Shown here one piece after another: positions 42,752 through 51,015 of a stretch of 58,627 nt of DNA. Location: assembly GCA_016195025.1 (NCBI GenBank), contig JACQAL010000019.1, positions 1 through 58,627 of the forward strand, in the 5' to 3' direction. Within the stretch, counting starts at the first letter, position 1. The number at the start of each line of letters is the position of its first letter. The notes beneath the pieces were generated by a model that was not told where the DNA came from, made no database searches, and worked only from the letters and a program-made list of their open reading frames with translations. Origin of the DNA: Bacteroidota bacterium (GTDB lineage Bacteria; Bacteroidota; Bacteroidia; Palsa-948). Made by a program: the position numbers and the translations under genes.

Positions 42752-44350
42752 TTATTCCTGCCGCTTGTTCGCAGCAATGCTGGTTTCCTTTTGCGAGAGA
42801 ATTAAAATTTCCACGCGTATATTTTTATTTGCCTGCGTTTGGTTTTTAGGTTCGGGAAAAACCGGCTTGCTTCCTCCGTAACCAATGGCGGAAAGCCGCG
42901 CGGAAGAAATTCCTTTGCTCACCAAATAGGTTTTGATTTTCTCTGCCCTGCACTGCGAAAGTTTTTTTGAACTGCCGCTGAAATTTCCTTCATACGATTT
43001 GCGGATTCTTTTATTGCCGTTCGTGTGCCCTTGTATTTCAATAGTGGTTCCTCCGCTGGCTATGAGGTATCCTGCCAGTTTATCCAATTCATCCAGCGCG
43101 CCTTCTTTCATATCACTTGAGTTGGGGTGAAAATAAATTTTATCCATCGTGAAATTATCTCCTTCGTGCAGGGAAGAAAGATATACTTCGTTGGTGAAAG
43201 CGCGCGCACTGTCGCCCGTAATAAAAAACACATCAAACGGTTTATACCCGAGGGCGGAAAAACGCAAATGATATTCTTTGTTCTTCTCCAGAGGGATTTC
43301 AAATTTTCCTTTCTCAAGTTTTGAAACAAGCGGAAGGATTTCTTTTTGCTTTCTTGCCAGCAACACTTCGGCATCAATGAACTCGTGTTTAGCGCTGTCG
43401 CGTACAAGAAAAACTGCTTTGGGTTCTTCTTCTTCCATATTTTTTCGAAGAGGCAGGGAAAAGACATCAGTATGTATAATTGAATCGGCAAAATTATTTT
43501 TCACTTCACTGTTTTTCATTGCGGCAGTTTCAACCAATGGATGGGCGTTCATTGCGCTGCCAAGACCATCAAGGTTTTTGAAACCTTGATGGTCTGATGC
43601 TGTATTTATCTTTTTCAATTTTGCCTGTTGAATTGGCTCTTCGTAGCATTTATCATAGAGGCATGGATGGGCGTTCATTGCACTGCCAAGACCATCAAGG
43701 TTTTTGAAACCTTGATGGTCTGATGCTGAATTTATCTTTTTCAATTTTGCCTGCTGAAGCGGCTCTTCGTAGCATTTATCATAGAGGCATTTGAATTTCT
43801 GAGCGCGCGCTTCATTTCTCAGCGTGAAAGAAAACCCGCAATCAATCCCTTTCACGTGATAGATGTTCAGAAAATAAATTTCCCCTTTCTTCGCCTGCAC
43901 GGCATCCTGATAGGGAGAATTATAAATATCTTTTTTGTTCTTTGCCGGAGAAAAAGAAAGCCCGGTTCCTGTTTTCAGCATTTCATTTCTGTACATGTTT
44001 GCGCGCACGGGAGGAATTTTATTTGTTTTGATTTTACAGGCAGTGGTCTGCGGAGAAGTTTTGTAGAGAAAAAAGTTATAGGAGTTGCCTTTCTGAAAAG
44101 GGAAAATTTCAAAAGCAAACGAACAATCCTCACTGAAAGTTATTTTATACCAGAAGGATTTGGATGAATCCGCAAAATGTTCGTACACGGTGCCCGATGC
44201 ATCCGTTACAAGCGTATCGGCAAAGGGATGAATGCCGCTTTCATCCATTCTTATTTCATTGAAGACCTCCGAACAGGCAGCGTCCTTGCTTTGCGGAAAA
44301 GCAAACTTCACGCAGAATAATACAACAACTAACGGGAGAAATGCTCTCAT
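42752..44350 (-). CDS. OmpA-family protein with internal 42-aa duplication
   Basis: 532 aa with signal peptide (AFLPLVVVLFCVKFAFPQ). Residues ~50-190 look like a beta-rich secreted domain. Two copies of a 42-residue unit (CLYDKCYEEPLQQAKLKKIN ... LDGLGSAMNAHP) sit at ~190-275. The C-terminal OmpA peptidoglycan-binding domain (~400-525) has IYFHPNSSDMKEGALDELDK, IEIQGHTNGNKRI, RAEKIKTYLVSKGISSARLS, GYGGSKPV. Predicted outer-membrane anchor to peptidoglycan. The duplication includes a DNA palindrome. Confidence 0.85.
   Translation of the reverse strand: MRAFLPLVVVLFCVKFAFPQSKDAACSEVFNEIRMDESGIHPFADTLVTDASGTVYEHFADSSKSFWYKITFSEDCSFAFEIFPFQKGNSYNFFLYKTSPQTTACKIKTNKIPPVRANMYRNEMLKTGTGLSFSPAKNKKDIYNSPYQDAVQAKKGEIYFLNIYHVKGIDCGFSFTLRNEARAQKFKCLYDKCYEEPLQQAKLKKINSASDHQGFKNLDGLGSAMNAHPCLYDKCYEEPIQQAKLKKINTASDHQGFKNLDGLGSAMNAHPLVETAAMKNSEVKNNFADSIIHTDVFSLPLRKNMEEEEPKAVFLVRDSAKHEFIDAEVLLARKQKEILPLVSKLEKGKFEIPLEKNKEYHLRFSALGYKPFDVFFITGDSARAFTNEVYLSSLHEGDNFTMDKIYFHPNSSDMKEGALDELDKLAGYLIASGGTTIEIQGHTNGNKRIRKSYEGNFSGSSKKLSQCRAEKIKTYLVSKGISSARLSAIGYGGSKPVFPEPKNQTQANKNIRVEILILSQKETSIAANKRQE
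43539..43790. repeat. 126-bp tandem duplication with 33-bp hairpin, inside the OmpA gene
   Basis: Two units of exactly 126 bp (43539-43664, 43665-43790) differ at only a few bases. Each contains 15-bp inverted arms AGACCATCAAGGTTT / AAACCTTGATGGTCT with a 3-nt centre (43563-43595, 43689-43721), translated as SDHQGFKNLDGL on the gene strand. Confidence 0.9.
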
Positions 44351-44462
44351 CCTGCGGCAAAGGGACGATGAAATAACGCATGCTCAGCGCGCAAACAAAG
44401 GAGAATTCAAACAGGAGTGTGTTAATTAGACCAACAATATAGTTTCCGAAAATCATAATTAC

Positions 44463-44550
44463 TCCTACTAAATACCACTCTTTACCAATGTACTAATTGC
44501 TGCCTGTTTTGATTGGTATATTGGTAGGAATTAGTATTTGGTAGTGATTT
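44463..44550. repeat. Short dyad repeat upstream of the PQQ-propeller gene
   Basis: CTACTAAATACCACTCTTTACC and GGTATATTGGTAGGAATTAG...TTTGGTAG form a long imperfect dyad around TACTAATTGCTGCCTGTTTTG. A related sequence (CTACCAAATACTAATCTGTA, TAACTAATTGTTGCCTGTTTTG) lies at about 5984-6034. TTGCTGCCT resembles the MITE terminal repeat. A -7-like TAACTTTTG follows. Confidence 0.5.
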
Positions 44551-44639
44551 GGTATAACTTTTGTGGAATATGAAAAGTTTCTGCATCCACAATAAAAACC
44601 TTCTTCATAAGTTATTACACCAAACTAAAATTCTTCACA

Positions 44640-46193
44640 ATGAAAAAAACAATCTTCATCGCTGCGCTTTTGCTGATTGGCAGTTTCGCAGTGTTTGCTC
44701 CTTTCACAAAAGAAGCAACCGGCACAACGCAACCCCTCCCCGACTCCACCCTCACCGCCACCGATGAAGGAATTGATGTTCTCAACTATGTTCAGGAAAT
44801 GAATAAAGGTGTGAAGCCCTCTCCGCGTTTCAATGCAGGGCATGTTTCGTTCACCGATATTAATGATTACTTAACGAAAACGAAAGACGGCTTCACGATT
44901 AAACTTCCGAGCAACACCAATGTTCCCACGCCAACGGTTCACGATGGAAAAGTGTACGTGAGCGGTGGCTTCGGAAGCAAGCAATATTTTGCTTTCGATT
45001 CAAAGAGCGGAGAAAAAGCATGGGCGGTGAATATTGACGATGACGGTCCTTCTTCAGGCGTGATTGAAGACGGGGTTTTGGTTTACAACACCGAGTCGTG
45101 CACCATCTTTGCCACCGATGCCAAGAGCGGAAAATATTTATGGAGCCACTGGCTGGGAGACCCGCTCATGAGCATGCCCGCAGTTGCCAACGGAAAGGTG
45201 TTCACGGCATATCCTTCTTACTCCAATAGTTTCACGCAGGAAGTGAAAGACAAAGGTCCCAACGGGACAAGCAAAACCGTTTATAACATGAAATCATCGC
45301 ACGTGCTTGCCGCTTTCGATTTGAAAACCGGAAATGTTATTTGGCAAAAATGGATTGACGGAGATGTGATGAGCGCGCCCGTTGCCGATGGAGAAAATCT
45401 TTACATCACTTCTTTTCCCGGCACGGTTTACAAATTCAATCAGAAGGACGGAGAAATTCTTTCGGCAAAATACATGCGCGCCACTTCCGCTCCCATAATT
45501 AAGGACGGAGAAATGACCGTGAGCCGCAGAGCCGATAATGGGAAAGATGATAAAGCCGTTGAAACCATTGCGCAGATGGATGAACAAAAAATGAGTGTGA
45601 AGAAAGAGTACGGTAAAAAGGAAGCCGACTACCTGAGCAAAACTATTCAGCATAACTCAAAACTGAAAACCACTTCCATGACATACGATGCCGGAAATGG
45701 TTTCTCCGGAGGCGCGCCTGCTTCTTCGGGCGCGTATGTTGCCGAAGAAAACATAGGGCAGAGCAATGTTTCTTCGCTGCAATCCTTTCAGGGTTCGCGC
45801 ATTCTTTCTTATAAAGGAAAAAACTACAACACCATGGGCGATGAAATTGTATGCACCAATCCGAAAGACGGAAAAACCATGTGGAGTTCAAAACTCGCGG
45901 GCGATATTCACAGCGAAGGAGGATTCCTCGGCACTCCTCCCCTTGCCGTGGGAGGAAAAATTATTGTGGCAACTTACACGGGAGAAATTCAAATCATAAA
46001 TTCCGAAACGGGAAAGTTGGAAAGCAAATACGAAACGAAAGAAAACATTCGCTACCAGCCCGTGGTGCAGGACGGCTGGATTTATGTTACCACCACCAGC
46101 GGAAAAATGATTGCCATTAACACCAACGATTCTTCCCTCACCGGCTGGCCCATGTGGGGAGGCAACGCGCAGCATACGAATATTGTGCAGTAG
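44640..46193 (+). CDS. PQQ-like beta-propeller repeat protein (BamB-like)
   Basis: 517 aa with signal peptide (MKKTIFIAALLLIGSFAVFA). Blade repeats such as FAFDSKSGEKAWAVNIDDDG, FATDAKSGKYLWSHWLGDPL, AAFDLKTGNVIWQKWIDGDV, VCTNPKDGKTMWSSKLAGDI follow the PQQ/BamB W-motif pattern. The end SSLTGWPMWGGNAQHTNIV is typical of PQQ propeller proteins. Predicted periplasmic; no PQQ dehydrogenase catalytic residues were identified, so scaffold or binding role. Confidence 0.85.
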   Translation: MKKTIFIAALLLIGSFAVFAPFTKEATGTTQPLPDSTLTATDEGIDVLNYVQEMNKGVKPSPRFNAGHVSFTDINDYLTKTKDGFTIKLPSNTNVPTPTVHDGKVYVSGGFGSKQYFAFDSKSGEKAWAVNIDDDGPSSGVIEDGVLVYNTESCTIFATDAKSGKYLWSHWLGDPLMSMPAVANGKVFTAYPSYSNSFTQEVKDKGPNGTSKTVYNMKSSHVLAAFDLKTGNVIWQKWIDGDVMSAPVADGENLYITSFPGTVYKFNQKDGEILSAKYMRATSAPIIKDGEMTVSRRADNGKDDKAVETIAQMDEQKMSVKKEYGKKEADYLSKTIQHNSKLKTTSMTYDAGNGFSGGAPASSGAYVAEENIGQSNVSSLQSFQGSRILSYKGKNYNTMGDEIVCTNPKDGKTMWSSKLAGDIHSEGGFLGTPPLAVGGKIIVATYTGEIQIINSETGKLESKYETKENIRYQPVVQDGWIYVTTTSGKMIAINTNDSSLTGWPMWGGNAQHTNIVQ

Positions 46194-46285
46194 GGGGCAA
46201 TGTCTCACTTTAGAATTTATTTATACAAACCACGCTGAACGGGGAAAAGAAATAAATTTACTTAACGTTCGTTAGTACCGCTATC

Positions 46286-46903
46286 ATGTTTGTTCCAGCC
46301 ATGACATTAGATGAACTCCGCAGGGAGTTTGAAAAAGATTTAGAAATTGTTAACCGCAAGGTTGCTTACACGGGGGAAAAAATTTTTAAAACACACAAGC
46401 CCCGCGGAGAGCAGTGCATTATCCATTTTCTTGATTACCGTTCCAAGTACAACAACAACTGGCTTTTCAGGTTTCACGTATCAAAGAACGAACGGCTTTG
46501 TCAGACACTCACGTGGTTCATGGGGAAAAAAGGAATGGTGGCTCTCTGCATGATATACCATCACAAGATTCCGTACCTGGTTTATTTTACAGGGCACATG
46601 TTTGAGCGCTATTGCGAGCGGAACAAACTTAACTTAACTTCATCAAAAGAAATTATACGCTCATTCATGAACGAGAATAAATCCTTCCAGATACAAGATA
46701 TGGAACAGTTTGCACCCGGCATGTGGGAAATTTTTTGCGTTACCTCTTCGGGAGGCATTGTGCTTGGCACGGCTGACCGCACTAAAGACATTTACAGATT
46801 TAACACCTACCTATCGCCCGACATGCTGAAGACAGACCAGGTTGCTCTGCGCGCGCAATTGCAGGAAACAAGTTTAACCTATAGGGGAATGAATGTTGAA
46901 TAA
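46286..46903 (+). CDS. Hypothetical 205-aa cytoplasmic protein
   Basis: MTLDELRREFEKDLEIVNRK, IHFLDYRSKYNNNWLFRFHV, GHMFERYCERNKLNLTSSKE, IVLGTADRTKDIYRFNTYLS. Looks like a compact alpha/beta fold with FERYCER resembling viral or RNase-type cores only loosely. No family recognised. MITE copy 4 starts 5 nt after its stop. Confidence 0.65.
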   Translation: MFVPAMTLDELRREFEKDLEIVNRKVAYTGEKIFKTHKPRGEQCIIHFLDYRSKYNNNWLFRFHVSKNERLCQTLTWFMGKKGMVALCMIYHHKIPYLVYFTGHMFERYCERNKLNLTSSKEIIRSFMNENKSFQIQDMEQFAPGMWEIFCVTSSGGIVLGTADRTKDIYRFNTYLSPDMLKTDQVALRAQLQETSLTYRGMNVE

Positions 46904-46908
46904 CTGAT

Positions 46909-47011
46909 TTGCACTGCGTGGCTGCCGGCTTAATTATGGATAACATCATGCGAAAAATGCGAATGTATGCGGCATTTGCATTATTTTATCAAATAGGTGG
47001 CAATTTACACC
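46909..47011 (-). mobile_element. MITE-like palindromic element, copy 4 (reversed, internally shortened)
   Basis: On the minus strand it reads GTGTAAATTGCCACCTATTT ... ATAATGCAAATGCCGC ... ATACATTCGCAT ... GCATGATGTTA ... GGCAGC, the order of copies 1-3 with the central hairpin lost and a degenerate end (46909-46927). Opposite orientation to copy 2, yet again directly after a stop codon (46903). Confidence 0.8.
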
Positions 47012-47028
47012 AAAGGCAGTCAGAAATC

Positions 47029-47284
47029 CGAAAATGGGACAAGGGACATGGGGCAAGCGGCAAGGGAAATTCACCTGTCCCCTGTCCTCTGTCCCCTGTC
47101 CCTCCGTTCGGAAACCTGATTTGTTTCAGTATACATTAACAGTATTGAATATTGGCTTAACAGTATTGAATATTGGCTTATACTGAAAGTAGTCATGTTT
47201 CCGAAAATGGGACATGGGACATGGGGCAAGTGGCAAGGGAAATTCACCCGTCCCCTGTCCTTTGTCCCCTGTCCCACCGTTCGC
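47029..47284. repeat. Two direct copies of a ~85-bp hairpin element
   Basis: 47029-47113 and 47200-47284 are close copies: CCGAAAATGGGACA..., GGACATGGGGCAAG, GGCAAGGGAAATTCACC, then GTCCCCTGTCC/TTGTCCCCTGTCCC arms complementary to the first part. Between them lie two TGGCTTAACAGTATTGAATAT units (21 bp) related to the downstream satellite. Confidence 0.8.
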
Positions 47285-47320
47285 AAAGCCGAGTTGTTTT
47301 GGTATAACAGTATTGAATAT

Positions 47321-47530
47321 TGGCTTAACGAAACTCAGTTATGGCTTAATGAAACTCAGTTATGTCTTAACAGAACTCAGTTATTTCTTAACAGAACTCA
47401 GTTATGGCTTAACAGAACTCAGTTATGGCTTAACGAAACTCAGTTATGGCTTAATGAAACTCAGTTATGGCTTAACAGAACTCAGTTATGTCTTAACAGA
47501 ACTCAGTTATGTCTTAACAGAACTCAGTTA
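47321..47530 (+). repeat. 21-bp satellite, ten tandem units
   Basis: Ten units of TGGCTTAAC(A/G)(G/A)AACTCAGTTA in perfect 21-nt register. Two of the three plus frames stay open (repeating WLNRTQL or GLTELSY); all minus frames are closed in each unit. Ends 9 nt before the stop of the gene at 47540. No convincing gene start. With MITE copy 4 and the hairpin pair it fills 46904-47539. Confidence 0.88.
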
Positions 47531-47539
47531 TGGCTCTTC

Positions 47540-48310
47540 TTATGGCACTACAAAGTATATAAAAGCCGTCCAGGTGTAAGGGTCATCGGTTTTATCGCTG
47601 AAAACATGATGGCTGGAGATTACGGCAGCGGAAGAAGTAGATTTGTCAGTTGTTTTTGAAGTATGATGCGTTTTTGAACTCTTGCCCTTCCGTGCGGTTC
47701 CTATACTGGTATGCCGGGCGGCAACGAGAGTTCCGCTGTCGAGGTCGCTGAAAATAACATCGGTTTGCGGGGTAAATCTTCTTTTAAGTTGGGCTGCAGT
47801 GGGAATTGTTTTGTTATTGGGAACAACGGCATAATCCCATCCATGCGCTTCGTTTTGTTTCGGATTCGCTTTTTTTGCATGCAGGTGAAGTGTGCCGGGT
47901 CCTGATTTGATTTGTCCGAAATCGGGTTTCTTGCCGGTGTTTTTGTTTTTAAGTTTTAACCCTATGCGGTGCACCACCGTGATGCCTGCGTCCACATCTC
48001 CTGCCGTTTTTGCCACCGCGCGCGCCACCCCCTGTCCGTAAGAGGCATTGAGGCGGTAGGTTTCATTTACAATCAGCCGCTGCTCATTTTCCTGCGCAGC
48101 CGTGGCGGTGGGCGGAATGGTTTGCCGCTTGTTGTGAATTGACATGAGCAAATCGGCTTGCGGATGCGCGGTGCCATCGGGCACGGGCGGGTTGGTGGCA
48201 TCGGGGTCGCCTGTGAATACAACGCCTTTTACTTCGCTCACCGCATCGGTAACCGTGAGGGATCCGATGTCGGTAATGACTACGATTTTGGGAAGGTTCT
48301 TTGCTGCCAT
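47540..48310 (-). CDS. Hypothetical protein adjacent to 21-bp satellite
   Basis: 256 aa, no signal peptide. KIVVITDIGSLTVTDAVSEV, GVVFTGDPDATNPPVPDGTA, RQTIPPTATAAQENEQRLIV, GPGTLHLHAKKANPKQNEAH, GWDYAVVPNNKTIPTAAQLK, Ser/Thr/Lys-rich stretch, end DPYTWTAFIYFVVP. The end resembles the last strands of FN3-like proteins such as 2805 (DAWYKARYKN) and remnant 7513. The upstream leader (repeated ATTAAGGATTA) is shared in type with 2805. Function unknown. Confidence 0.65.
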   Translation of the reverse strand: MAAKNLPKIVVITDIGSLTVTDAVSEVKGVVFTGDPDATNPPVPDGTAHPQADLLMSIHNKRQTIPPTATAAQENEQRLIVNETYRLNASYGQGVARAVAKTAGDVDAGITVVHRIGLKLKNKNTGKKPDFGQIKSGPGTLHLHAKKANPKQNEAHGWDYAVVPNNKTIPTAAQLKRRFTPQTDVIFSDLDSGTLVAARHTSIGTARKGKSSKTHHTSKTTDKSTSSAAVISSHHVFSDKTDDPYTWTAFIYFVVP

Positions 48311-48374
48311 GGTGAAATTAAGGATTAAGGATTAGTGATTAGTTATTTTTAATAGAAGTTTGAAATTAATTTTG

Positions 48375-48605
48375 TCAGTTATAGTCCTCCGGTTTTTTTC
48401 CGATGGCATAAACAACTGAATAATAGTTTATCTTTGATAAGTCATGTGTGCCGCTGGTGTATTTGGTTAATGTTTCGGGTCGTATGCCTGCCCTCCCTGC
48501 TATTTCTTTTCTTTCATCCTTATGAGAACAAATATCTTTTCTTAATTTTTCATGCTTGCGCTTTACATGCTCTATTGCTTTTTTCTTGCAGTCGGTGATT
48601 TCCAT
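48375..48605 (-). CDS. Small XRE-like HTH protein
   Basis: 76 aa from MEITDCKKKAIEHV; longer in-frame extensions overlap the attC-like site. KDERKEIAGRAGIRPETLTK then YTSGTHDLSKINYYSVVYAI fits a Cro/CI-type helix-turn-helix. Function as a regulator is inferred. It faces left, away from the cassette-like array. Confidence 0.55.
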   Translation of the reverse strand: MEITDCKKKAIEHVKRKHEKLRKDICSHKDERKEIAGRAGIRPETLTKYTSGTHDLSKINYYSVVYAIGKKPEDYN

Positions 48606-48673
48606 TTCGGAAATAAAAATAAAACCTATTTTTGAGATTGGCTTGGCGCGCACGCCAAGAAATGAAATTTGTT

Positions 48674-48818
48674 GAAAACTCTTGCCGGCATGCAATGGCG
48701 CAAGGGGCGAATAAATAAGTAAGTTTGCTCTGAAGGAGCGGAGAGCCGAAGGATGCAGTGGCGGCAATCCTACTAATAATGGTGCGATTGGCGCATTGCG
48801 GCAAGCCGGAAGTTAACT
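48674..48818 (+). repeat. attC-like site 0 (left end of array)
   Basis: Imperfect palindrome: left arm ACTCTTGCCGGCATGCAATG (48678 on) pairs with CGCATTGCGGCAAGCCGGAAG before the core GTTAACT (48812-48818). The segment after the core (ACAACCGCCCAAATACAAAC) matches the start of the other cassettes. The centre holds TAAGTTTG (48720-48727), a TAnnTTTG motif. A second motif, TATCTTTA (48875-48882), precedes the gene at 48903. Confidence 0.6.
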
Positions 48819-48902
48819 ACAACCGCCCAAATACAAACAACATAGACAGTCTCGCAACGGTAGACAGCAACTCTTATCTTTACAGTTGAATAGAAACAGA
48901 CA

Positions 48903-50708
48903 ATGCAAAACATACATCTAACAAAATACCTTTTCATCGGACTAATAATTTTCTTTTCTCGTTTCATTTGCTTTGGACAAGACAATGATAAAATCAAAGC
49001 AACATTCATTTATAATTTCACAAAATATATAGATTGGCCTAATCAAAATGAATTAAAAGAATTTAGTATTGGATATTTAGGTAGCGGTTCATTCGCTGAA
49101 ACAAGTAAAGTATTGTTGTCAAATAAATTTTTTAATAATAACATACCTTACAAAATAAAATATTTCAATTCAATTCAGGATATAGAGCCTACTCAAATTT
49201 TATATGTTAATGGAGACGATGGGTTTGACCAAGATAAAATATTTAATAGTATAAAAGGAAAGGGAACTTTATTAGTCGCTGAAAATCTGGAATACTTCGA
49301 TAAATCAATGATTAACTTTATTATGACTAGTAATAACAAACAACGATTTTCATTGAATCAAAAAGTTGTCGAAGGTGAAGGATTTAAAATAAACTCTACT
49401 TTACTTTCCTTGGCGATATTAGATGGAACAGGATGGAAAGATGTTTTTTCAAAATTTCGCGAGTTATTAAAAAGTGAGAAAACAAGAGTAGAAGTAAGTA
49501 AAAAAGATTTAGAAAAAATATTAAATACCTATGACACTCAAAATAAAAAAATAGAAGAACAAAGTATTGAAAAAACAAAAACATTGAACGATATTGAGAA
49601 ACTGAATACTGAGAAAACAAAAACACTTGAAGAAATTGAAAAAATGAGTTTTCAAGCACAAGCAAAAGAATTAAAAATAAAAACACAATTGAATGAAATT
49701 ACAAATAACAAACTTGAAGCAGAAAATAAAAGACAAGAAAACGAATTATTAAAAAAGGAAAAAGAAATACAGGAGGGGGAAAATAAAAAACAAAAAATAA
49801 TTATTGCATCAGTTATCGGTGGCTTACTCGTAGTAATTTTATTTTCTGTATTTGTTTTTCGTTCTTTATACATTACGCGAAAGCAAAAAAGAATTATTGA
49901 ATTACAAAAAACAGAAGTGGAAAAATCAAAATATATTATTGAAGAAAAAAATAAAGAAATAACAGACAGTATCACTTATGCAAAAAGAATTCAACAAGCC
50001 AAACTTCCAGACAGAAAAGATATTTTTTCAGCATTCCCGAATTCATTTGTTCTTTACAAACCAAAAGATATTGTAAGCGGTGATTTTTATTTCTTCCATA
50101 AAAACGAGCAGATAGTTTTCATTGCCTCGGCTGACTGTACAGGTCATGGAGTTCCTGGTGCATTTATGAGTATGATAGGTTCTGAAAAATTAGATGACGC
50201 TTTGGCGCACAGCGCAGACACTTCTGAAATTCTTTCGCATCTAAATAAAGGCATAAAAGTTTCGCTTCACCAGACAGACAGCGATGAATCAACTCGTGAC
50301 GGAATGGACATCGCGCTTTGTTCAGTAGACACAGACGCGCGTGTTGTAAAATACGCTGGTGCAAACCGACCGCTTTGGATTATTCGCAACGGGCAGACAG
50401 TTGTTGAAGAAATTAAAGCAACTAAAAAAGCAATTGGGGGTTTCACAGAGGACAGTCAACACTTCGACACCCATGAAATAAAATTTGCTCAAGGTGACAC
50501 CTTTTATATATCAACTGACGGCTACGCAGACACTTTTGGAGGACAAGAACAAAAGAAAGTAACGACAAAAAGATTCAAAGAAATTTTACTTTCAATTCAG
50601 GACAAATCCTTAAAAGAACAAGAGCATTACCTCGACAACTTTATCGCAGATTGGAAAGGCGGGACAGAGCAAGTAGACGACATTTTAGTTATTGGTGTGC
50701 GCTTGTAG
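48903..50708 (+). CDS. YfiR-like (DUF4154) sensor - coiled coil - SpoIIE phosphatase
   Basis: 601 aa. Signal peptide, then YfiR/DUF4154 domain (~residues 25-175: IKATFIYNFTKYIDWPNQNE, LLVAENLEYFDKSMINFIMT, NSTLLSLA). Coiled coil (~190-295), one membrane helix (IIIASVIGGLLVVILFSVFV), a second coiled coil with linker SITYAKRIQQAKLPDRKDIF, and a SpoIIE domain (KPKDIVSGDFYFF, ADCTGHGVPGAFMSMIG, STDGYADTFGG). Periplasmic sensing to cytoplasmic Ser/Thr dephosphorylation is inferred. Sole gene of the first cassette-like unit. Confidence 0.88.
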   Translation: MQNIHLTKYLFIGLIIFFSRFICFGQDNDKIKATFIYNFTKYIDWPNQNELKEFSIGYLGSGSFAETSKVLLSNKFFNNNIPYKIKYFNSIQDIEPTQILYVNGDDGFDQDKIFNSIKGKGTLLVAENLEYFDKSMINFIMTSNNKQRFSLNQKVVEGEGFKINSTLLSLAILDGTGWKDVFSKFRELLKSEKTRVEVSKKDLEKILNTYDTQNKKIEEQSIEKTKTLNDIEKLNTEKTKTLEEIEKMSFQAQAKELKIKTQLNEITNNKLEAENKRQENELLKKEKEIQEGENKKQKIIIASVIGGLLVVILFSVFVFRSLYITRKQKRIIELQKTEVEKSKYIIEEKNKEITDSITYAKRIQQAKLPDRKDIFSAFPNSFVLYKPKDIVSGDFYFFHKNEQIVFIASADCTGHGVPGAFMSMIGSEKLDDALAHSADTSEILSHLNKGIKVSLHQTDSDESTRDGMDIALCSVDTDARVVKYAGANRPLWIIRNGQTVVEEIKATKKAIGGFTEDSQHFDTHEIKFAQGDTFYISTDGYADTFGGQEQKKVTTKRFKEILLSIQDKSLKEQEHYLDNFIADWKGGTEQVDDILVIGVRL

Positions 50709-50771
50709 TGGCGGACAGTTGCGCACTCGGTGGACAATTGCGCAAGAACAAAGCAGGACGTGGAGCGGATG

Positions 50772-50908
50772 TAGTTAACAGCAAATTTGCGCTATTGCCG
50801 CTTTCGTTCTTGTATTGAGTTTTGTTTTTCATATCTTTGTTTCGGTTTCGGCAGACAATTTTTCGCTTCGTAAGTCGGCAACATCGCAAATTTGCAAAAC
50901 GTTAGAGC
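50772..50908 (+). repeat. attC-like site 1
   Basis: TAGTTAACAGCAAATTTGCG (50772 on) faces CGCAAATTTGCAAAACGTTAG; GCTATTGCCG also faces CGGCAACATCG. The core is GTTAGAGC (50901-50908). The two arms have unequal spacers beside the core boxes, as in attC sites. The centre carries TATCTTTG (50832-50839), a -7 motif. No gene in 50709-51015. Confidence 0.65.
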
Positions 50909-51015
50909 CAATGCCCACAACTTCGGTGGACAATTTTGCAATTCGTACATTTGCCTTGACAATTTCTTGCAGACAATTTATTTCTCTTCTGACAACTAAC
51001 AAAAAATAAAAGCCA

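Noticed and set aside
47321-47530. Possible CRISPR array from regular 21-bp units
   Set aside because: The units are contiguous with no unique spacers; this is a satellite. No Cas operon is present; the Cas4-like gene is far away and solitary.
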